The notes under the pieces are model-generated. The model had not been told where the DNA came from and ran no database searches. It saw only the letters and a program-made list of their open reading frames with translations. Shown here piece after piece: positions 18,267 through 27,938 of a stretch of 64,000 bases of DNA. Both the position numbers and the translations under genes were made by a program. The stretch spans positions 1,162,599 through 1,226,598 of the forward strand of contig CEFQ01000005.1 in NCBI GenBank assembly GCA_900068845.1. The letters run 5' to 3'. The number at the start of each line of letters is the position of its first letter. Position 1 is the stretch's first letter. The DNA is from Enterobacter ludwigii (GTDB taxonomy: Bacteria > Pseudomonadota > Gammaproteobacteria > Enterobacterales > Enterobacteriaceae).

Positions 18267-18652
18267 GATTTCTGTCCTTTCTTAATGGACACTTTTTGCT
18301 CTTTATTCTCATCAGAACGCGTGATTTCTGGCATAACCGCTGCTTTAAAAACAGCAGGCTTATGTGTCAAATAAAACCCCCTGCCCTTTAAGGTTTGTAA
18401 AGCCGCAACTACGCTTTGCTCCGGACGAGCAATGATTAGCGAAGCAAGCCGCTGTTCGCTTTTAACAACGCTAATGCCATATTCAATGGCAGTACGGATG
18501 GCACTGATTTCGCCAACAAAGCAGATATTCACTCGACCAGATCCTACCGTGCGATAACCAATGCAGTTCACATTCGCCGCTTTACAGGCGGCATCAGCTG
18601 CCTGTATTGCCGCAGCCAAACCTATCGTTTCAATAATGCCCAAACTGTTCAT
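18263..18652 (-). CDS. BMC-domain shell protein with C-terminal extension
   Basis: 129 residues: a BMC domain (SLGIIETIGLAAAIQAADAA ... IIARPEQ, residues 1-90) and a basic extension of about 40 residues ending KKGQKS. It is diverged from the three tandem shell proteins upstream of the aldehyde dehydrogenase gene (VNCIGYRTVGSGRVNICFVG in place of [20 protein letters not shown]). In Klebsiella choline loci this position holds the fourth hexamer-type shell gene (cmcE). A specialised pore or an assembly role is likely. Confidence 0.88.
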   Translation of the reverse strand: MNSLGIIETIGLAAAIQAADAACKAANVNCIGYRTVGSGRVNICFVGEISAIRTAIEYGISVVKSEQRLASLIIARPEQSVVAALQTLKGRGFYLTHKPAVFKAAVMPEITRSDENKEQKVSIKKGQKS

Positions 18653-18663
18653 TGCGCCTCCGA

Positions 18664-19629
18664 TTAATGCCGAACTAAGCGAATATCAAATTCAAATTTC
18701 TTCAGAAACACTTCCAGGCGTTGCAGCTCTTGCTGGCTATAAGAGGAATCGTGATGAATGGGATAATCCATCCCCAGCCGTTCATACTTCGCCTTACCTA
18801 ATTGATGATAAGGTAAAATATCAATTCGTAAGATATTGCCGCGTTTTGCCAGTTCAGAAATATAATTAATTGCTCCTGTTATGGCATCGTAGGAATCGTT
18901 GTAACCACGAACCAAAGGCATTCTGACGATAACTTTCGCACCTGAGTCCACTAACCATTCAAGATTACGCAGCACGGATTCATTGCCAATGCCGAATAAA
19001 ACCTTATGTTGCGCACTGATTATGTGTTTAAGGTCGAACAGAAAGGTATCTGTTACTGGCTTTAACTTTTCATAATTAACCAGTGACGTTGTCCCTTGCG
19101 TTTCCACCGCTGTATTAATCATCAACTTTTTACATTCAGTGAAGAGCGCAACGGCAAAATCGGTTTGCAGGCTCATTTCACCACCACCAATAGTGACGCC
19201 ACCACCGGATGAAAGATAAAAATCATAATCCTGCATAATAATGTCCATCAACTCTGCTACGGTGACATCTTTACCCAGAATATCTAATGCACGTTGCGTA
19301 CAGATGTTTTCACATTCCCGGCAACCAATGCACTCAGCTGAGCGGTCGATAACATGTTTACCCTCAACATTTAGATGAACACCTGCGGGACAAACACTCA
19401 CGCAATCACCACAATCAATGCATTTCTCACGTGAAAACATCACTTGAAAAGCTTTCACCAATCCTTCAGGATTTGCGCACCAGGGACAGCGTATATTACA
19501 GCCTTTAAAAAAAATCAGAGTACGAATACCCTCGCCATCATAAATAGAGTATTTCTGAATATTAAATATTCTTCCTTTTAATTCTGCCGCTGCTTCCATA
19601 ATACACTCCTTGTTAGACATCCCTGTCAT
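18664..19629 (-). CDS. cutD: Choline TMA-lyase activating enzyme CutD (radical SAM)
   Basis: Generates the glycyl radical on CutC. The radical-SAM cluster motif CNIRCPWC (CX3CX2C) is near residue 44. Two ferredoxin-like clusters follow: CIDCGDCVSVC and CIGCRECENIC. SSGGGVTIGGGE is the SAM-contacting glycine-rich region. The maximal frame is 321 residues. The internal ATG at 19599 has a strong AAGGAG and may be the true start. It lies 15 bases after cutC. Confidence 0.94.
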   Translation of the reverse strand: MTGMSNKECIMEAAAELKGRIFNIQKYSIYDGEGIRTLIFFKGCNIRCPWCANPEGLVKAFQVMFSREKCIDCGDCVSVCPAGVHLNVEGKHVIDRSAECIGCRECENICTQRALDILGKDVTVAELMDIIMQDYDFYLSSGGGVTIGGGEMSLQTDFAVALFTECKKLMINTAVETQGTTSLVNYEKLKPVTDTFLFDLKHIISAQHKVLFGIGNESVLRNLEWLVDSGAKVIVRMPLVRGYNDSYDAITGAINYISELAKRGNILRIDILPYHQLGKAKYERLGMDYPIHHDSSYSQQELQRLEVFLKKFEFDIRLVRH

Positions 19630-19644
19630 TCATTCCTTTTAAAA

Positions 19645-22600
19645 CTAGAATTTCTCTATTACCGTGCGGCTGATAATTTCATCCTGAACTTCTTTACACA
19701 GTTCAACGAAGTAAGCGCTATATCCCGCTACGCGAACAATTAAATCGCGATACTTCTCCGGTTCACGCTGTGCTTTTTTCAACACTTCATTATCGACATA
19801 GCTGAATTGCATCTGCCCGTTACCGAGGATAGAAGCCGTGCGTAGCAGGGTGATCAATCCCTGGCGTCCTTCCGGGGTGTCTAATAATCCTTTGAGGAAT
19901 TTAAAGTTATGCACCATGCCAATATTCATGGTCTCAACATTCATGGTACTGACAGACTTGATCACCGCAGTAGGACCTTGTTTGTCCGCGCCCTGCGTTG
20001 GACTAATGCCATCTGATAGCGGCATCCAGGCCAGTCGACCATTCGGCGTTGCGTTAGTGAGTTCACCGATAGGCGTATTATTGGAAATAGACAGCGTTCC
20101 GTGACTCAATGTTGAATACAGCATCTGATATTGCCGGCACTCTTTTTCCGTCCATTCGGTAATATCCAGGGCCAGTAAGTCGACATTTTTGTCATCGTTG
20201 CCATATTTTGGCGCATTCAGGCAGTCACGGCGCAACGCATCGTAGCCGACAAAATTAGCCAACATCGCATCGCGCATCTGTTCCAACGTGTATTGACGAT
20301 CTTCGTAAACCAGTTTGCGAATTGCAGCCATGGAATCAATATACGTCGCCAAACCAGAGAAAATAAGCCCCGGGCCGTGGTTGATCATCGCCCCGCCCGC
20401 GGCCACATCCCTACCGCTCGCCATACAACCTTCCACCAGCAATGACATGAGCGGCTTGGGCGCGACTTCACGATGGACGCGCTGGCTAATAACCGTGCCT
20501 ACTGCAGACAAACGCACAATATGCGCTACCTGTTTTTTTACCGCAGCATCAAATTGTTCGAAGGTTTTCAGCTCGCTGAGCTCTCCGGTGTCAAGTCCCT
20601 GATAACTGTCAAACAGCACCATACGACCGCGATTTAGCACAAACTCAATGGCAATCGGCCACTGTGTATAGCCGGTTGAAGTCCACTGATAAATACGTCC
20701 TGATTTTTGCGGCTCTACGCAGCCCATCAGGCAGTAATCACGCGCATCTTCAAAATCAAAACCTTTGCGCAGCATCATTTTGATATGAGAATCATCGAAG
20801 TGGCAGGCTGGGAAACCCATACCGGCTTTTACGACATCAACGATTTTTTCCATGTACTTTTGCGGCGACTGATTATGAATACGACAGGCCAATGAAGGCT
20901 GATAAACCTTCACAAAACGCACGGCGTCCATAATCAGATAGGTCAAATCATTACAGGCATCGCCGCCGGTGCGCTTCTGCCCCCCTACTGTCAGATTAAT
21001 AAACGGCTGATAACCGGCAAAATACTTGGCGCCGGCTTCGCTGGACATCCACATCAGCTCAGCACATTTGATAATGAACGCCTGCAGCATTTCGACTGCG
21101 GATTCTGCCGTTAGTCGACCGGTGCGGATATCTTCCGCAAACATCGGGTAGCAATATTGATCGACGCGCCCCAGAGATAACCCGGTTTGGTTCTCTTCGA
21201 TTTCAAACAGAGACTCCACCGTCCAGATGCTTTGCAACGCTTCCTGCAAGGTCTTAGGCGGATTGGCGGGGACATTTTCATTAACCTCGGCAATCGTCAA
21301 CAACTCAGTGCGTCGTAGAGGGTTTGATTCTGTCGATGCCAGTTCGCGTGCATGAGATGCAATACGTTGAGCGTAATTCATTACCCCTTCGCAGGTTTCT
21401 ATCGCCGCTTTGTAGTAATAGATGCGATCGATATCCTCAGGGTTTTCCATGCTTAGGGTAGCCAAATGCGCTTGCGCATCAGCTTTAATCCCGCTCATCC
21501 CCTTGGTAAACAGCAGTACGTCGTAACCTGGGCAAGTATCGCCACCGCCGTTGATCTGGTGATAGGAAAGATCGCTGACAAAAGTTTCACCGCTGAAAGA
21601 CCAAACGCCCGCTTCACGATATTGTGCCTCGCAGATTTCATCCAGCGAGCGGCCCTCCCAGAAAGGGACAATCTCTTCGCGGATGGTTTTCTTGTCCGCT
21701 TCGCTGATGACGAAAGGATCTTGCGGACGTGTACCCATGGTGTCGAGCTCATCGCGCACCCAGCGCCAGGCGATATCGGGTGAAAAGGCGCCTGCTCGAG
21801 GTTTACCGCACGGATGGCCGACAATCAGCTCATCATTTTGTATCAGGATTGGTGCAGTCTCACAGGCACGACGGAAGGCTTTTGCACGCTGTAACACCAC
21901 CGGCAGCCCCGGATTATTTTTGACGACCTCGGTGAAAGCCAACGCCCTATAGATGGAGACACTCGGACGCGCCTGCAAATAGTGGTTACGTAAACGCTGC
22001 ATGCGTGGCGATAAGCCTTCCATTACGGGCATTTCGTCAGTAGCGGCGATAGGGCTTTCTATTGAAGCCGTGCCGCGGAACAGACGTACGGGCAGATTCA
22101 GTGCGCTGAGATTCTGCTGGGCGCTTAGGAATAGTGAGGAGAGTTCATTGATAGCGATAGCGTTATCATCGATCGCGTGGCCACACAGCATTGCATCAAA
22201 CATCGGATAGCCCTGAATGGCACGCTCAGCGCGCACCTCACTCAGCTCAGCCAGCTTGAACCACAGGCTTTCAACAATCTCATATGCCTGCTGCACACTG
22301 ATTTTTCCGCTTTCCACATCATGTTGATACCAAGGGAAGAGAGCTTTGTCAGCACCACATGGATTGACGGCATACTCGCCGTTATCCATCAGCACTGCCA
22401 ATTGAAACAGATAGAAAGCCTGGCAGGCTTCTTTAAAACTTCGCGCAGGCTGCGCAGGCACATGCCGTAATATCTCGGCACTTTCACGCAGCTCAGCCCG
22501 GCGATAGCTGTTCTGTTCGGTGATAACTCGCGTATCGGCTTGATCGGCGAGATTCTTTGCCAATGTGATTAATGCATCGCAGGCATATATCGCGGCACGG

Positions 22601-23034
22601 CAGGCATTGGCTTCATCGATACTGCTGCGGCTAATGCTACTGCTTAGCGCTTCGCACTGTTTTTCCAGCTTATTACGCATGGTCAGCACGCCCTGCTCAA
22701 TAACCACCTTGTAATCCGGTGAAACAGGGAGCCCATCAAGGTTTAAGAACTGGAACACCGAAGGACGGTTGCGGGTAGCTTCATCATGAAATAGTGAACC
22801 GTGCGGCTTTCCCGTCGCATTGCCAATAATCAACTGATCGGCTTCGATCGTCGCGGGCATCTGACGCACCAGCTCATAGAAACGGCGTGCGGGCTTAACA
22901 GCCGCAGGCACACCACTTACCTGACTATCAATGGCATGCAGCAAAGCCGCATGCTCAGAACACAGTGTGCTTTTTTGGCTAAGTAAACGTTCCGCCAGTA
23001 CTTTTATGCGTGGCGTAAGGCTGTAATGTGACAT
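19645..23034 (-). CDS. cutC: Choline trimethylamine-lyase CutC, long (type II) form
   Basis: Glycyl-radical enzyme cleaving choline to trimethylamine and acetaldehyde. The C-terminal radical motif RVAGYSAYF puts the glycyl residue at 1104. The catalytic [23 protein letters not shown] segment (Cys near residue 770) matches choline lyase rather than glycerol or propanediol lyases. At 1129 residues it is about 280 longer than short CutC. The first ~330 residues resemble the N-terminal PFL domain (compare [11 protein letters not shown] with [13 protein letters not shown]) but lack the catalytic Cys and Gly, a partial internal duplication known for enteric CutC. It acts inside the shell. Confidence 0.94.
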   Translation of the reverse strand: MSHYSLTPRIKVLAERLLSQKSTLCSEHAALLHAIDSQVSGVPAAVKPARRFYELVRQMPATIEADQLIIGNATGKPHGSLFHDEATRNRPSVFQFLNLDGLPVSPDYKVVIEQGVLTMRNKLEKQCEALSSSISRSSIDEANACRAAIYACDALITLAKNLADQADTRVITEQNSYRRAELRESAEILRHVPAQPARSFKEACQAFYLFQLAVLMDNGEYAVNPCGADKALFPWYQHDVESGKISVQQAYEIVESLWFKLAELSEVRAERAIQGYPMFDAMLCGHAIDDNAIAINELSSLFLSAQQNLSALNLPVRLFRGTASIESPIAATDEMPVMEGLSPRMQRLRNHYLQARPSVSIYRALAFTEVVKNNPGLPVVLQRAKAFRRACETAPILIQNDELIVGHPCGKPRAGAFSPDIAWRWVRDELDTMGTRPQDPFVISEADKKTIREEIVPFWEGRSLDEICEAQYREAGVWSFSGETFVSDLSYHQINGGGDTCPGYDVLLFTKGMSGIKADAQAHLATLSMENPEDIDRIYYYKAAIETCEGVMNYAQRIASHARELASTESNPLRRTELLTIAEVNENVPANPPKTLQEALQSIWTVESLFEIEENQTGLSLGRVDQYCYPMFAEDIRTGRLTAESAVEMLQAFIIKCAELMWMSSEAGAKYFAGYQPFINLTVGGQKRTGGDACNDLTYLIMDAVRFVKVYQPSLACRIHNQSPQKYMEKIVDVVKAGMGFPACHFDDSHIKMMLRKGFDFEDARDYCLMGCVEPQKSGRIYQWTSTGYTQWPIAIEFVLNRGRMVLFDSYQGLDTGELSELKTFEQFDAAVKKQVAHIVRLSAVGTVISQRVHREVAPKPLMSLLVEGCMASGRDVAAGGAMINHGPGLIFSGLATYIDSMAAIRKLVYEDRQYTLEQMRDAMLANFVGYDALRRDCLNAPKYGNDDKNVDLLALDITEWTEKECRQYQMLYSTLSHGTLSISNNTPIGELTNATPNGRLAWMPLSDGISPTQGADKQGPTAVIKSVSTMNVETMNIGMVHNFKFLKGLLDTPEGRQGLITLLRTASILGNGQMQFSYVDNEVLKKAQREPEKYRDLIVRVAGYSAYFVELCKEVQDEIISRTVIEKF

Positions 23035-23055
23035 GAGGATCTCCTGATGTTCTTT

Positions 23056-24222
23056 TTAATGTTCCTGAGCACGCAGAACGTTGGCATCAATGCTCCATGC
23101 TTGACGTAGCAGAGCGATAAGCGCGGCCAGATCCGGCTTGCGTGGGTTTGTCGGGGTACAACTGTCGCGCAATGCCTGATGGGCCAGCGCCGACAATTGC
23201 TGCTCAAATTGCTCCGCGTCTACCGCTAACGCCTCGATGCCGAGCGGCAATGTCATCTCCTCTTGCATGGCGCGAATAGCCAGTAGCAAGCTGCATACGC
23301 CCTGCCGTGCGTTATCTGCCGGTAATCCAAGCAGGCGTGCAAGATGCGCATATTTCTGTGCCGCAACGTTGTCGCAACTGCCTGCATAATCCGCGTTCCA
23401 CGCCACGATATGCCCCATTAATAGGGCGTTAGCACGTCCATGTGGGATGCCAAATACTCCGCCAAGCGCATGTGCCAGGCTATGGGTGATGCCGAGTGAT
23501 GCATTGGTAAAAGCCATACCTGCCATGCAAGAGGCGTTATGCATTTTCTCGCGGGCGAATGTATCTTCACCGTTGCGCCAGCAGGACGGTAAATAGCTGA
23601 ACACCTGCTGAACCGCTTTCTCTGCCAGCGCATCGGAGAAATCACTGGCGTGAATCGAGACGTAAGCTTCAAGCGCATGGCATAACACATCCATGCCGGT
23701 ATCGGCGGTGATAGCGGGCGGCACTGAGGCAACAAATGCGGGGTCAAGAATGGCGATATCGGGCAGCATTTCGCTATCAACCAATACCAGTTTTTCCCCT
23801 TGTGCTTTGACTACGGAAAACGCAGTAACTTCCGATCCCGTGCCACTGGTCGTTGGAATGGCGACAAAACACGGGCGCTCACGCTTCGGTGCCGAGACAT
23901 CATTGGCCAGCGTGAACAGCACTGCTTTCGCCGCATCAATCACCGACCCGCCACCCAAGGCGACGATGAGTTGTGGATAGTGGTTTTCCATCAGCGCAAC
24001 ACCGCGCGCCACGGTGGCGACATCGGGATCCGCCTTTACGTCGTCCCACACCTGAAAGCGGGTGCCTTGTTGCTGCCATAGCTGAGTGACTTTTTGCGCA
24101 TAACCGAGCTGTACCATGGCTTGATCGGTCACCAACAACGCATTCAGAGCCGGTAACCCGCTCAGTTGCGCCAGCGCATCCTTGCCGAACTGAATCCGCG
24201 GCTTTAGCTGAAATTCCCTCAT
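23056..24222 (-). CDS. cutO: Iron-containing alcohol dehydrogenase of the choline operon
   Basis: Reduces acetaldehyde to ethanol, recycling NADH inside the microcompartment. From the ATG at 24222 (MREFQLKPRIQFGKD) it has 388 residues. Motifs: GGGSVIDAAKA for NAD binding, PTTSGTGSEVT, and the iron ligands in DVLCHALEAY and GITHSLAHALGGVFGIPHGRAN. I reject the upstream start at 24264 because it would run into the vertex-protein gene; the chosen start lies 7 bases after that stop, with AAGGGAG upstream. Confidence 0.92.
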   Translation of the reverse strand: MREFQLKPRIQFGKDALAQLSGLPALNALLVTDQAMVQLGYAQKVTQLWQQQGTRFQVWDDVKADPDVATVARGVALMENHYPQLIVALGGGSVIDAAKAVLFTLANDVSAPKRERPCFVAIPTTSGTGSEVTAFSVVKAQGEKLVLVDSEMLPDIAILDPAFVASVPPAITADTGMDVLCHALEAYVSIHASDFSDALAEKAVQQVFSYLPSCWRNGEDTFAREKMHNASCMAGMAFTNASLGITHSLAHALGGVFGIPHGRANALLMGHIVAWNADYAGSCDNVAAQKYAHLARLLGLPADNARQGVCSLLLAIRAMQEEMTLPLGIEALAVDAEQFEQQLSALAHQALRDSCTPTNPRKPDLAALIALLRQAWSIDANVLRAQEH

Positions 24223-24229
24223 GGTTGAT

Positions 24230-24493
24230 TCACTCCCTTGCCTCACGAAACACTTTCTCGACAATGGCGACCACCGACATCGCTTTGTACTGCTCTTTGC
24301 TCAGGGCAACGTAATTTTCAGCCAATACCACATCACCCATCCCTGCGCCCACAATGTCGACGGCAACCCAGCTTCGGTCCGATATCACCTGTTGATCATC
24401 GCCCAATGCGCTAATCAGCAATAAGTTGCTACCGCGCAGCGCATCGCACTTTTGCGTAGCAACAACATGGCCCGTAACCTTTGCGAGAATCAT
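24230..24493 (-). CDS. EutN/CcmL-type pentameric vertex protein
   Basis: 87 residues beginning MILAKVTGHVVATQK with the conserved GAGMGDVVL loop. These proteins cap the icosahedral vertices of bacterial microcompartments. It sits between the aldehyde and alcohol dehydrogenase genes, corresponding to cmcD of Klebsiella choline loci. A single copy is present. Confidence 0.95.
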   Translation of the reverse strand: MILAKVTGHVVATQKCDALRGSNLLLISALGDDQQVISDRSWVAVDIVGAGMGDVVLAENYVALSKEQYKAMSVVAIVEKVFREARE

Positions 24494-24510
24494 CGTTTTA
24501 TCGCCTCAAT

Positions 24511-26097
24511 TCAGAAAGTTGCCGTCGATTGTTTTGCCAATACCTGGCGGATGATGCGTTCAACCTGTTGCGCGCTGACCTCTTCCGAGGGCGCAGGCGG
24601 TGGTATCGCTGAAACAAAGCGTTGGTCATCCCCACTCTGCGTAAAACGCGCATCATCAAAAATGCTCGCTGGTGAAGCTTTCACGGTTGCCGTTTCAGGT
24701 ATCGCCACAGAGATGTGAGATTCAGGCGGACGCAAAGCGTTGATCGAACGTACGCCGTAACCCACTTTGCGGATGTTGATCAGATTAAGCGGACTGACAT
24801 TATCAGAGCTGGAACCACCGCCAACTGCGCCACAACCGAGTGTCAAAGCGGGCATGATATTGGTGGTTGCACCGATGCCACCCAGGGCCGCAGGCGTGTT
24901 GATAAGAATGCGGTGCACCGGCTTTTCGAGGCTGAATTGCCGCACGATCTGCGGGTCGCGGGTATGAATGACTAAGGTATGGCCAACGCCTTCGTTAGTG
25001 AGTAGCTCAACCACGCGCTGGCAGGCATGTTGTCCATCTTCTTCGACATACATTCCCAGCACCGGACACAATTTCTCGCGCGCATAAGGATTGGTACGTG
25101 ATACTTCGTTTTGTTCAGCAATTAATACGCGCGTAGTCGCCGGCACACTGAATCCCGCCATGTCGCTCAGCACAAGTGCGGTTTTGCCTACCACTTGAGG
25201 ATTGATGGTGCCGTTAGCGCGCAGGAGTAATGCCGCCATTTTTGCCGCTTGATCGGCATTCATGAACCAGGCGCCCTGCGTTTCTAATTCGCGTCGCGTT
25301 TCGTCATAGATACACCGCTCAACGATGATTGACTGTTCAGAGGCGCAGATAACCCCGTTGTCGAAGGTTTTACTGGTAATGATGTCCGCAACGGCCTGCT
25401 GGATATTGGCACTGCGTTCAATAAACGCGGGCCCATTGCCCGGGCCACCGCTGATGGTTGGCGTCCCCGAAGCATAAGCAGCTCGCACCATGCCCTCCCC
25501 GCCAGTGGCGAGAATCAGTGAAATCTCCTTGCTGTGCATCAGCTCAGAAGTGGCTTCCTGGGTGAGTTGGCTTAATCCACTGACGATTCCCGCAGGCGCG
25601 CCGGCTTCGGTTGCTGCCTGTGTGACAATTTCAATCGCACGTAAACTGCATTGCCGTGCGCCGGGATGCGGTGAAAACACAATGGCATTGCCGGCTTTGA
25701 GCGCGATCAGCGTTTTATAAAAAATAGTGGAGGTTGGATTAGTTGAAGGCACCAGCGCGCAAATTACGCCCAACGGCACGCCAATATCCATCACCTGCTT
25801 CACGGTATCTTCATGGATGATACCCACGGTTTTCATCGATTTGATGGCCTCGAAAACCTGCAATGAAGCAAACTGATTTTTCAGCGTTTTATCTTGCCAG
25901 TTGCCGAAGCCGGTCTCTTCGCAGGCCATGCGCCCCAGGGCTTCTGCATGCTGAGCTGCATGGCGGGCAATATGTTCTACGACATTATCAATCTGCTGCT
26001 GAGTAAACGTGGCGAATTGCGCCTGAGCAATTTTCGCCTTGCGCACTAACTCCCGCGCCTGCTGGCGGGAGCTTAAGTCGCGGTCCAGTTCCATCAT
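24511..26097 (-). CDS. cutF: CoA-acylating acetaldehyde dehydrogenase with encapsulation tail
   Basis: Oxidises acetaldehyde with CoA to acetyl-CoA, making NADH. The 528 residues include the nucleophile region TFDNGVICASEQS (Cys near residue 270) and NAD-binding VPSTNPTSTIF. After the catalytic domain, a Pro/Ser-rich linker (AIPPPAPSEE) leads to a C-terminal amphipathic helix (SAQQVERIIRQVLAKQ), the look of an encapsulation peptide that targets the enzyme into the shell. Position in the operon between shell genes and the vertex protein fits. Confidence 0.93.
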   Translation of the reverse strand: MMELDRDLSSRQQARELVRKAKIAQAQFATFTQQQIDNVVEHIARHAAQHAEALGRMACEETGFGNWQDKTLKNQFASLQVFEAIKSMKTVGIIHEDTVKQVMDIGVPLGVICALVPSTNPTSTIFYKTLIALKAGNAIVFSPHPGARQCSLRAIEIVTQAATEAGAPAGIVSGLSQLTQEATSELMHSKEISLILATGGEGMVRAAYASGTPTISGGPGNGPAFIERSANIQQAVADIITSKTFDNGVICASEQSIIVERCIYDETRRELETQGAWFMNADQAAKMAALLLRANGTINPQVVGKTALVLSDMAGFSVPATTRVLIAEQNEVSRTNPYAREKLCPVLGMYVEEDGQHACQRVVELLTNEGVGHTLVIHTRDPQIVRQFSLEKPVHRILINTPAALGGIGATTNIMPALTLGCGAVGGGSSSDNVSPLNLINIRKVGYGVRSINALRPPESHISVAIPETATVKASPASIFDDARFTQSGDDQRFVSAIPPPAPSEEVSAQQVERIIRQVLAKQSTATF

Positions 26098-26135
26098 GAG
26101 TCAATCCTTCATCAGCGCACAAAGAGTGGAATGCG

Positions 26136-26414
26136 TCAGGCTTTGTGCTGCGCCGCGATTTTTTCGATGTCGTTATGTGGGCGCGCAATAACACGAGCGG
26201 TGACTACTTCACCAATGCGTTTCGCCGCTTCGACACCGGAATCTACTGCGGCATTAACCGCGCCCACATCGCCTTTCACCATCGCCGTCACCAGGCCAGA
26301 TCCAACGTTTTCATAGCCGATCAGTTCAACATTGGCGGCTTTGCACATCGCATCAGCGGCCTCAATACAGGCCACTAAACCTTTGGTTTCAATCAACCCG
26401 AGAGCTTCTTTCAT
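26136..26414 (-). CDS. BMC-H hexameric shell protein, third tandem copy
   Basis: 92 residues forming a single BMC domain of PduA type ([20 protein letters not shown], then [14 protein letters not shown], the pore loop region). It is nearly identical over most of its length to the two copies upstream but ends differently (EKIAAQHKA). It forms the flat facets of the microcompartment shell. Confidence 0.95.
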   Translation of the reverse strand: MKEALGLIETKGLVACIEAADAMCKAANVELIGYENVGSGLVTAMVKGDVGAVNAAVDSGVEAAKRIGEVVTARVIARPHNDIEKIAAQHKA

Positions 26415-26428
26415 AATGGTTATTCCCT

Positions 26429-26713
26429 TTATTCAGCCACTTTGTACTGCATAACGATTTTGTTGATGTCGTTGTGTGGACGCGCAATCACTAATGAGGT
26501 GACGACTTCACCGATGCGCTGTGCAGACTCCACGCCAGAATCCACCGCCGCCTTTACCGCGCCGACATCCCCTTTCACCATGGCAGTCACCAGACCTGAA
26601 CCGACGTTTTCATAACCGATCAGTTCTACATTGGCGGCTTTGCACATGGCATCCGCCGCTTCGATACAGGCCACCAAGCCTTTGGTTTCAATCAGACCTA
26701 ATGCATCTCCCAT
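26429..26713 (-). CDS. BMC-H hexameric shell protein, second tandem copy
   Basis: 94-residue single BMC domain. It differs from the third copy at scattered positions ([17 protein letters not shown]) and ends [11 protein letters not shown]. It is separated from its neighbours by only 14 bases on each side. Three tandem paralogues match cmcA-cmcC of the Klebsiella choline microcompartment. Confidence 0.95.
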   Translation of the reverse strand: MGDALGLIETKGLVACIEAADAMCKAANVELIGYENVGSGLVTAMVKGDVGAVKAAVDSGVESAQRIGEVVTSLVIARPHNDINKIVMQYKVAE

Positions 26714-26727
26714 TTGCGTTCTCCCGT

Positions 26728-27006
26728 TTAAGCTTTATGTTTGATAACAATTTTATTGATGTCGTTATGGGGCCGGGCAATCACCAGCGAGGTCACCACC
26801 GCACCCAACCGCTCAGCAGATTCGACACCGGATTCCACAGCGGCTTTCACTGCACCGACGTCGCCTTTCACCATGGCGGTAACCAACCCCGAACCGACAT
26901 TTTCATAACCAATCAGCTGCACATTGGCGGATTTACACATTGCATCTGCTGCTTCAATGCAAGCGACTAATCCCTTGGTTTCAATCAGCCCTAATGCATC
27001 ACCCAT
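26728..27006 (-). CDS. BMC-H hexameric shell protein, first tandem copy
   Basis: 92-residue BMC domain starting [12 protein letters not shown], first gene of the operon. The frame could extend to 27114, but the ATG at 27006 has AGGAAGGTGTT upstream and matches the starts of the paralogues. SADVQLIG-type differences ([14 protein letters not shown]) set it slightly apart from the other two. Confidence 0.94.
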   Translation of the reverse strand: MGDALGLIETKGLVACIEAADAMCKSANVQLIGYENVGSGLVTAMVKGDVGAVKAAVESGVESAERLGAVVTSLVIARPHNDINKIVIKHKA

Positions 27007-27416
27007 AACACCTTCCTCTTGGTCATTGAGCGCCCCACTGGCCGCAGTCACACCGTCGTTAGCGGTTCGGAACCCAATATAGGCAACGCAGAGATTAACG
27101 GAATTTAAATCCACTCCAGGTTGATATTTAGATTAACGTGCTGATATTTTGTTTTCTAAACCGTATTTTTATTTATTAATGCTGTTTTAGAGCGGCCTTT
27201 AGATAGGTTTGCTACGTGTAAAAAACGCGGATTGCACGCCTTATCTGCGTTGTTATTTGAATGCTGATTAAGTGATAAACAATGGTTCGCCGCTGCGGGC
27301 AAAAGTGTGGACAAAATCATTGTTTCGCCGGGATCGACGAAGAGTAACTATGAGTGAGTAGAAACGTTTTATTTGCGAGGAGTTGAGCCGCAGCAAAAGG
27401 AGGTGTTTGCGCTAAA
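27007..27416. promoter_or_regulatory. Control region upstream of the choline microcompartment operon
   Basis: No gene. It carries the operon promoter reading on the minus strand; a TATATT at about 27075-27080 is a candidate -10 but no convincing -35 is seen. Two direct repeats of the type CAATGGTTCGCCG / CATTGTTTCGCCG (27280-27292 and 27318-27330, 11 of 13 identical) could be operator sites for the adjacent membrane regulator. No FNR box was found here. Confidence 0.5.
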
Positions 27417-27938
27417 TTAGCTACCCGATTTCAGCGCGCAGATAAACAGAGGAGAATTGATTGATCCGATAAGCACCGCTTTTTCGTTGAGCTTTTGTAC
27501 ATTGAGAAAAAGACCGTCGTGGCTGTCGGACATCTCGCGCATAAAGTAGTCAAAAATCACATCGGGAGATTCATCTATTGATGAGGCACTAGCTTGCCAC
27601 TGAACGATGCGATAATGCCTTTCAGCGGGTGAAATGCGTTGGCTTGAATAACGAAAAGAGACATAGCGTTGTAAATATAGCGATCCTGAATTGGAGTGGG
27701 TGTAGCCCTCAACAATCAGTGATCCTTTACCCTGCTCGCGAAAATTAAAATGTACATTTGCATTGACGTTTTGATACTGCATGCCTTCAAAATGCATAAC
27801 CGCTTTGGTCGAACAATTTAACTCGTTTGCTCGTTGAGCAGATAAATAATCCCAACCTGAAATGAGCAAGGCCGCAACGGCCACGCATGTAGAGGCGATA
27901 AAGAGTGGGCGAGGTGCAAATTTCACGTGGGTTTCCAT
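27417..27938 (-). CDS. FidL-like membrane protein
   Basis: 173 residues with one N-terminal membrane segment (LFIASTCVAVAALLISGW) and a periplasmic domain containing two Cys (ELNCSTK and FICALKS near the end). It resembles FidL-like proteins that sit beside CadC-type regulators in enterobacteria. Its start overlaps the regulator gene by 16 bases, so the two are coupled. A sensing or stabilising role for the regulator is inferred from this pairing only. Confidence 0.7.
   Translation of the reverse strand: METHVKFAPRPLFIASTCVAVAALLISGWDYLSAQRANELNCSTKAVMHFEGMQYQNVNANVHFNFREQGKGSLIVEGYTHSNSGSLYLQRYVSFRYSSQRISPAERHYRIVQWQASASSIDESPDVIFDYFMREMSDSHDGLFLNVQKLNEKAVLIGSINSPLFICALKSGS

Noticed and set aside
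21466..21783. Plus-strand open frames across cutC (for example 105 and 97 residues)
   Set aside because: They lie opposite a confidently assigned gene, have no family features and reflect its base composition.
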